9,859 nt of DNA, taken from assembly GCA_029776735.1 (NCBI GenBank), contig JAKOUL010000079.1, forward strand, positions 1-9,859, given 5' to 3'. The stretch comes from Dictyoglomota bacterium. GTDB taxonomy: Bacteria; Dictyoglomota; Dictyoglomia; Dictyoglomales; Dictyoglomaceae. Each line of letters begins with the position of its first letter. Within the stretch, counting starts at the first letter, position 1. Positions 7,232 to 9,859 of this stretch are shown here, piece after piece. The notes under the pieces were generated by a model. That model ran no database searches, was not told where the DNA came from, and was given only the letters and a program-made list of their open reading frames with translations. The position numbers and the translations under genes are program-made.

Positions 7232-8538
7232 GAGTAATTGGTGGTGGCCTTGCTGGCTGTGAAGCAGCATGGCAGGTAGCAAAAAGAAAAATTCCTGTTG
7301 AAATCTATGAGATGAGGCCGTTAGTAGCAACACCTATCCATAAGACAGAATATCTCGCAGAACTTGTATGTAGTAATTCTTTTAAATCTACAGAGGTTAC
7401 TAATGCTTCTGGACTTCTTAAAGAAGAAATGAAGAGATTAGATTCTCTTCTTTTAAAAGTAGCACAAGAAGTAAGACTACCTGCAGGGATTGCTTTAGCT
7501 GTAGACCGTGAGCTCTTTGCTAAAAGAGTACAGCAAATCCTTGAGGAAAATCCGTATGTTACTATAATTAGAGAAGAGGTAAAAAAGATACCTTCTGAAG
7601 GGATAGTAATTGTAGCTACAGGCCCTCTTACCTCCTCTGATTTTGCTGAATATCTAATAGATATACTTGATATAGATTCTTTGTATTTTTATGATGCAGT
7701 TTCTCCTATTATATATGCAGAAAGTATTGATTTTAAAAAAGTATATAGTGCTTCAAGGTATGGAAAAGGTGAAGAAGGCTATTTGAATTGTCCTTTAACG
7801 AAAGAAGAATATGAGAGATTTGTAACCGAGCTTGTAAATGCAGAGACTGTAGATTCTCATTTTCCTGGAGAAGAAAAATTTTTTGAGGGATGCTTGCCTA
7901 TAGAGATTATTGCAAGAAGAGGAATTGATACCTTGAGATTTGGTCCTATGAAACCTATAGGACTTGTGGATCCTAAGGTAGGTAAAGAGCCATATGCAGT
8001 GGTACAGCTTCGTCCAGAAAACATTCAAGGATCTCTATATAGTATGGTGGGTTTTCAGACAAGGTTAAAGTTTAAAGAACAGAGAAGAATTTTTAGGATG
8101 ATTCCTGGGCTTGAAAATGCGGAATTTGCAAGATATGGGGTTATGCATAGAAATACTTATTTTTACGCCCCCAAGTTTTTAAAGCCTACTCTTCAGTTTA
8201 TAAAAGATGAAAGAATCCTTTTTGCAGGTCAGATTATAGGTGTAGAAGGTTATATGGAATCTGCAGCTATGGGAATTATAGCAGGTATAAATGCGGCACG
8301 TCTTGCAAAAGGCAGACCAACTATTACTCTTCCGCAAACTACAATGATAGGAACTCTTTTAGGGTATGTAACTACAAAAGTTCCGTTAAAATATTACCAG
8401 CCTATGAATGCTAATTTTGGTCTTCTCCCCCCATTAGAAATGCCAGTAAAAGATAAGAATTTAAAGAAGAGGCTTTTTGCTGAAAGAGCTCTTAAAGATC
8501 TTGACGATATGATTAAGAGGTTTGGAATTAATTTATGA
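7219..8538 (+). CDS. trmFO: tRNA (uracil-54-C5)-methyltransferase, folate/FAD-dependent
   Basis: From ATG 7219 this encodes 439 aa, the usual family size. TrmFO makes 5-methyluridine at position 54 of the tRNA T loop using methylene-tetrahydrofolate as carbon donor and FADH2 as reductant. The N-terminal FAD-binding motif VIGGGLAGCEAAW is at 6-18. Family blocks follow: HKTEYLAELVCSNSFKS (41-57), AVDRELFAKRV (94-104), VIVATGPLTS (130-139), CLPIEIIARRG (225-235), YAPKFLKPT (316-324) and FAGQIIGVEGYMESAAMG (335-352). C51 and C225 correspond to the two catalytic cysteines described for the family. The start overlaps the topA end by 13 bases and the stop overlaps xerC as ATGA. A longer 447-aa reading from TTG 7195 is unlikely, because it begins before the ribosome site and extends past the flavin motif. 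T54 methylation stabilises tRNA, which would suit a thermophile. Confidence 0.96.
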   Translation: MEKVRVIGGGLAGCEAAWQVAKRKIPVEIYEMRPLVATPIHKTEYLAELVCSNSFKSTEVTNASGLLKEEMKRLDSLLLKVAQEVRLPAGIALAVDRELFAKRVQQILEENPYVTIIREEVKKIPSEGIVIVATGPLTSSDFAEYLIDILDIDSLYFYDAVSPIIYAESIDFKKVYSASRYGKGEEGYLNCPLTKEEYERFVTELVNAETVDSHFPGEEKFFEGCLPIEIIARRGIDTLRFGPMKPIGLVDPKVGKEPYAVVQLRPENIQGSLYSMVGFQTRLKFKEQRRIFRMIPGLENAEFARYGVMHRNTYFYAPKFLKPTLQFIKDERILFAGQIIGVEGYMESAAMGIIAGINAARLAKGRPTITLPQTTMIGTLLGYVTTKVPLKYYQPMNANFGLLPPLEMPVKDKNLKKRLFAERALKDLDDMIKRFGINL

Positions 8539-9428
8539 AATTAGATCTTAAAGCAGAGATAGATAATTTTATAAATTATCTAAGATTTGAAAGGAATTAT
8601 TCTCCTAATACCTTGAGGTGTTATTACAATGACCTTGTGGATTTTTATAATTTCTGTAAAGATGATTTGGATTTTACAAATAAGAAGAATGTAAGAAATT
8701 TCCTTCAATATCTTTCACAGAAAAATTATAAGAAGAGTACTTTTGTTAGAAAAGTTATAACTCTTAGGAGTTTTTTTGAATATCTTCTTAGGTTTGAAAA
8801 GATAAAAGAAGATATTACGATGTTTATTCCTACGCCAAAACTTGAGGAGAGGCTTCCTAATTTTCTATCTGTGAATGATGTTATGAAACTTCTTGAATCT
8901 CCTTCTATGAATAATCTGCTTGGTATTAGAGATAGAGCTATTTTAGAAACTCTTTATGCTACAGGTGTTAGGGTTAGCGAACTTGTGGGGATTAATGAAG
9001 AGGATATTAATTGGAATTATGGAGAAATCAGAGTTTTTGGAAAGAGAGCTAAGGAGAGGATTGTAATTTTGGGAGGTTATACATTAGAGGTATTAAAGCT
9101 TTACCAAGATAATGTAAGGCAAAAACTCATGAAAAATCCCACAAAAGCTTTTTTTCTAAATGCTAAAGGAGAAAGGATTAGTGATAGGGGAGTAAGACTA
9201 ATAGTGGATAAGTATGGTAAGATGATAAATAAAAAGATGTCTCCTCATACCCTAAGGCATACATTTGCTACACATCTTTTAGAGGGAGGGGCAGATCTTA
9301 GGTTTGTTCAAGAGCTTCTTGGACACGCAAAAATTTCAACTACTCAAATATATACTCATCTTACTTCAGAACAGATTAAAAGAGTTTATTTGACTGCTCA
9401 TCCCAGAGCAGTCAAAAGGGAAAATTAA
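8535..9428 (+). CDS. xerC: Tyrosine recombinase, XerC type
   Basis: This encodes 297 aa, the standard Xer size. The N-terminal SAM-like core-binding domain is at about 5-95 and the catalytic domain at about 105-290. All six catalytic positions are visible: R146 (TGVRVSELVG), K170 (the beta-hairpin GK), H238 and R241 (HTLRHTFATHL), H264 (LGHAKISTTQ) and the nucleophile Y273 (IYTHLT). The end has the typical Y..AHPRA motif. Xer enzymes act on dif sites to resolve chromosome dimers. The trmFO-xerC order, known from Firmicutes and relatives, supports chromosomal XerC rather than a phage or element integrase. Whether it works alone or with XerD cannot be told from this window. The ATG overlaps the trmFO stop (ATGA), and AAGAGGT at 8515-8521 is a distant, weak ribosome site. 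A strong hairpin lies in its last codons. Confidence 0.93.
   Translation: MKLDLKAEIDNFINYLRFERNYSPNTLRCYYNDLVDFYNFCKDDLDFTNKKNVRNFLQYLSQKNYKKSTFVRKVITLRSFFEYLLRFEKIKEDITMFIPTPKLEERLPNFLSVNDVMKLLESPSMNNLLGIRDRAILETLYATGVRVSELVGINEEDINWNYGEIRVFGKRAKERIVILGGYTLEVLKLYQDNVRQKLMKNPTKAFFLNAKGERISDRGVRLIVDKYGKMINKKMSPHTLRHTFATHLLEGGADLRFVQELLGHAKISTTQIYTHLTSEQIKRVYLTAHPRAVKREN
9389..9416 (+). repeat. Perfect 11-bp hairpin within the 3' end of xerC
   Basis: TTTGACTGCTC (9389-9399) is followed by the 6-base loop ATCCCA and the exact complement GAGCAGTCAAA (9406-9416). It lies in the codons for the conserved AHPRA tail of Xer, ending 12 bases before the ribosome site of the next gene. No T run follows on the + strand, so it does not look like a standard intrinsic terminator. 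It could affect mRNA stability or processing between xerC and the exported-protein gene, or it could be a protein-binding palindrome. Confidence 0.75.
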
Positions 9429-9434
9429 GGAGGT
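9429..9434 (+). promoter_or_regulatory. Strong Shine-Dalgarno site of the exported-protein gene
   Basis: GGAGGT begins directly after the xerC stop and is 6 bases from ATG 9441. It is among the closest consensus matches in the window, suggesting efficient translation independent of coupling. Confidence 0.85.
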
Positions 9435-9440
9435 AGCTTC

Positions 9441-9859
9441 ATGAAAAAAAATCAATTTAAAAAATATCTACTTTTAGCATTATTACTATTTGTGCTTAAT
9501 TTAGGTATTGCAAAAGAATCTTTCTTAGTAGATTTTTCTAAAAATCCCCCTAAGGGTAATTTAGTCTTTGAATTAGGAAAAGGTATGTCTCTGGAAAAAG
9601 AAGATGGAGATTTTCATTTGGTATTTTTAAAGGGAGGAAGTTCTTTAAAAATCTATACACCTGTATCTTCTCTTATCTCTCCTAAGAGGGTAATATTGAG
9701 AATTACAGGAATAGTTTCTTCATTTTTAACACAAGATTCTTGGGCTCCTGTGGAAATAATAGTGAATTCTAAGACTTTGATAAAGGGGTTTGATTTTGGT
9801 ACTGATTTCTATATTACTCCATCTCTAAATATTTCAGAACTTTGGGTCTCTGGACAAAC
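9441..9859 (+). CDS. Probable secreted protein of unknown function, 5' part only
   Basis: The first 139 codons are present and the frame is still open at the right edge. Residues 1-9 are basic (four Lys), 10-23 form a hydrophobic core (LLLALLLFVLNLGI), and cleavage after A24 (GIA-KES) would fit signal peptidase I. No lipobox cysteine is seen, so it is probably not a lipoprotein. The mature part alternates hydrophobic and polar residues in short strands (about 60-65, 71-74, 84-91 and 100-107), suggesting a beta-sandwich-like domain. I do not recognise the family. It sits 12 bases after xerC, in the place where hslVU often follows xerC in Firmicutes, and probably shares the transcript, possibly modulated by the hairpin at the end of xerC. 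Identity of the complete protein cannot be judged from this portion. Confidence 0.82.
   Translation, partial: MKKNQFKKYLLLALLLFVLNLGIAKESFLVDFSKNPPKGNLVFELGKGMSLEKEDGDFHLVFLKGGSSLKIYTPVSSLISPKRVILRITGIVSSFLTQDSWAPVEIIVNSKTLIKGFDFGTDFYITPSLNISELWVSGQ

Noticed and set aside
8535..9428. Phage or mobile-element integrase instead of chromosomal Xer
   Set aside because: It overlaps trmFO by 4 bases in a conserved gene order, has standard Xer length and the AHPRA tail, and no att-like repeats or element genes are nearby.
9390..9431. TTGACT in the xerC tail as a -35 box for the exported-protein gene
   Set aside because: No -10-like hexamer occurs 16-18 bases downstream (the sequence there is CAAAAG). 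The TTGACT is explained as part of the hairpin arm.

Overview
The window is one dense, single-strand stretch of ordinary bacterial core genes. It is AT-rich (roughly one third G+C by eye). Arginine is mostly AGA/AGG, isoleucine often ATA, and the proteins are rich in Lys and Glu. That composition, with the gene order, suggests a low-GC thermophilic bacterium. My best guess is Dictyoglomus, with thermophilic Clostridia-like lineages as alternatives; the genus is inferred, not shown. All ten genes read on the + strand, most junctions overlap or nearly touch, and no gene-free stretch exceeds about 80 bases.

Region 1 (1-3970) reads as one transcription unit: the 3' end of a signal peptidase I gene, then rnhB (RNase HII), a YraN/UPF0102 nuclease-fold gene, comM (YifB-type AAA+ ATPase) and an AzgA/PbuG-type NCS2 purine permease. 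The first four genes overlap each other. The permease follows 24 bases after comM from a probable TTG start. An intrinsic terminator at 3981-4017 closes the unit.

Region 2 (4016-9859) starts with a strong sigma70-type promoter whose -35 box touches the terminator's T run. It drives dprA, topA (DNA topoisomerase I), trmFO (folate-dependent tRNA m5U54 methyltransferase) and a XerC-type tyrosine recombinase, followed by the 5' part of a gene for a probable secreted protein that runs off the right edge. The promoter is so close to dprA that the mRNA is probably leaderless from ATG 4053, and the upstream GTG 4035 lies within the promoter. An 11-bp perfect hairpin sits in the last codons of xerC, just before the exported-protein gene.

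The theme is DNA maintenance and processing. RNase HII removes ribonucleotides and R-loops, TopA relaxes negative supercoils and Xer resolves chromosome dimers. DprA and ComM handle incoming single-stranded DNA during transformation, so their presence hints at natural competence but does not prove it. The order dprA-topA-trmFO-xerC is a known conserved block in Firmicutes and relatives. The permease between comM and dprA, and the exported protein where hslVU often follows xerC, are the local departures. I found no mobile element, CRISPR array, RNA gene, phage gene or convincing new system. The points worth a second look are regulatory: the leaderless dprA promoter and the xerC hairpin.
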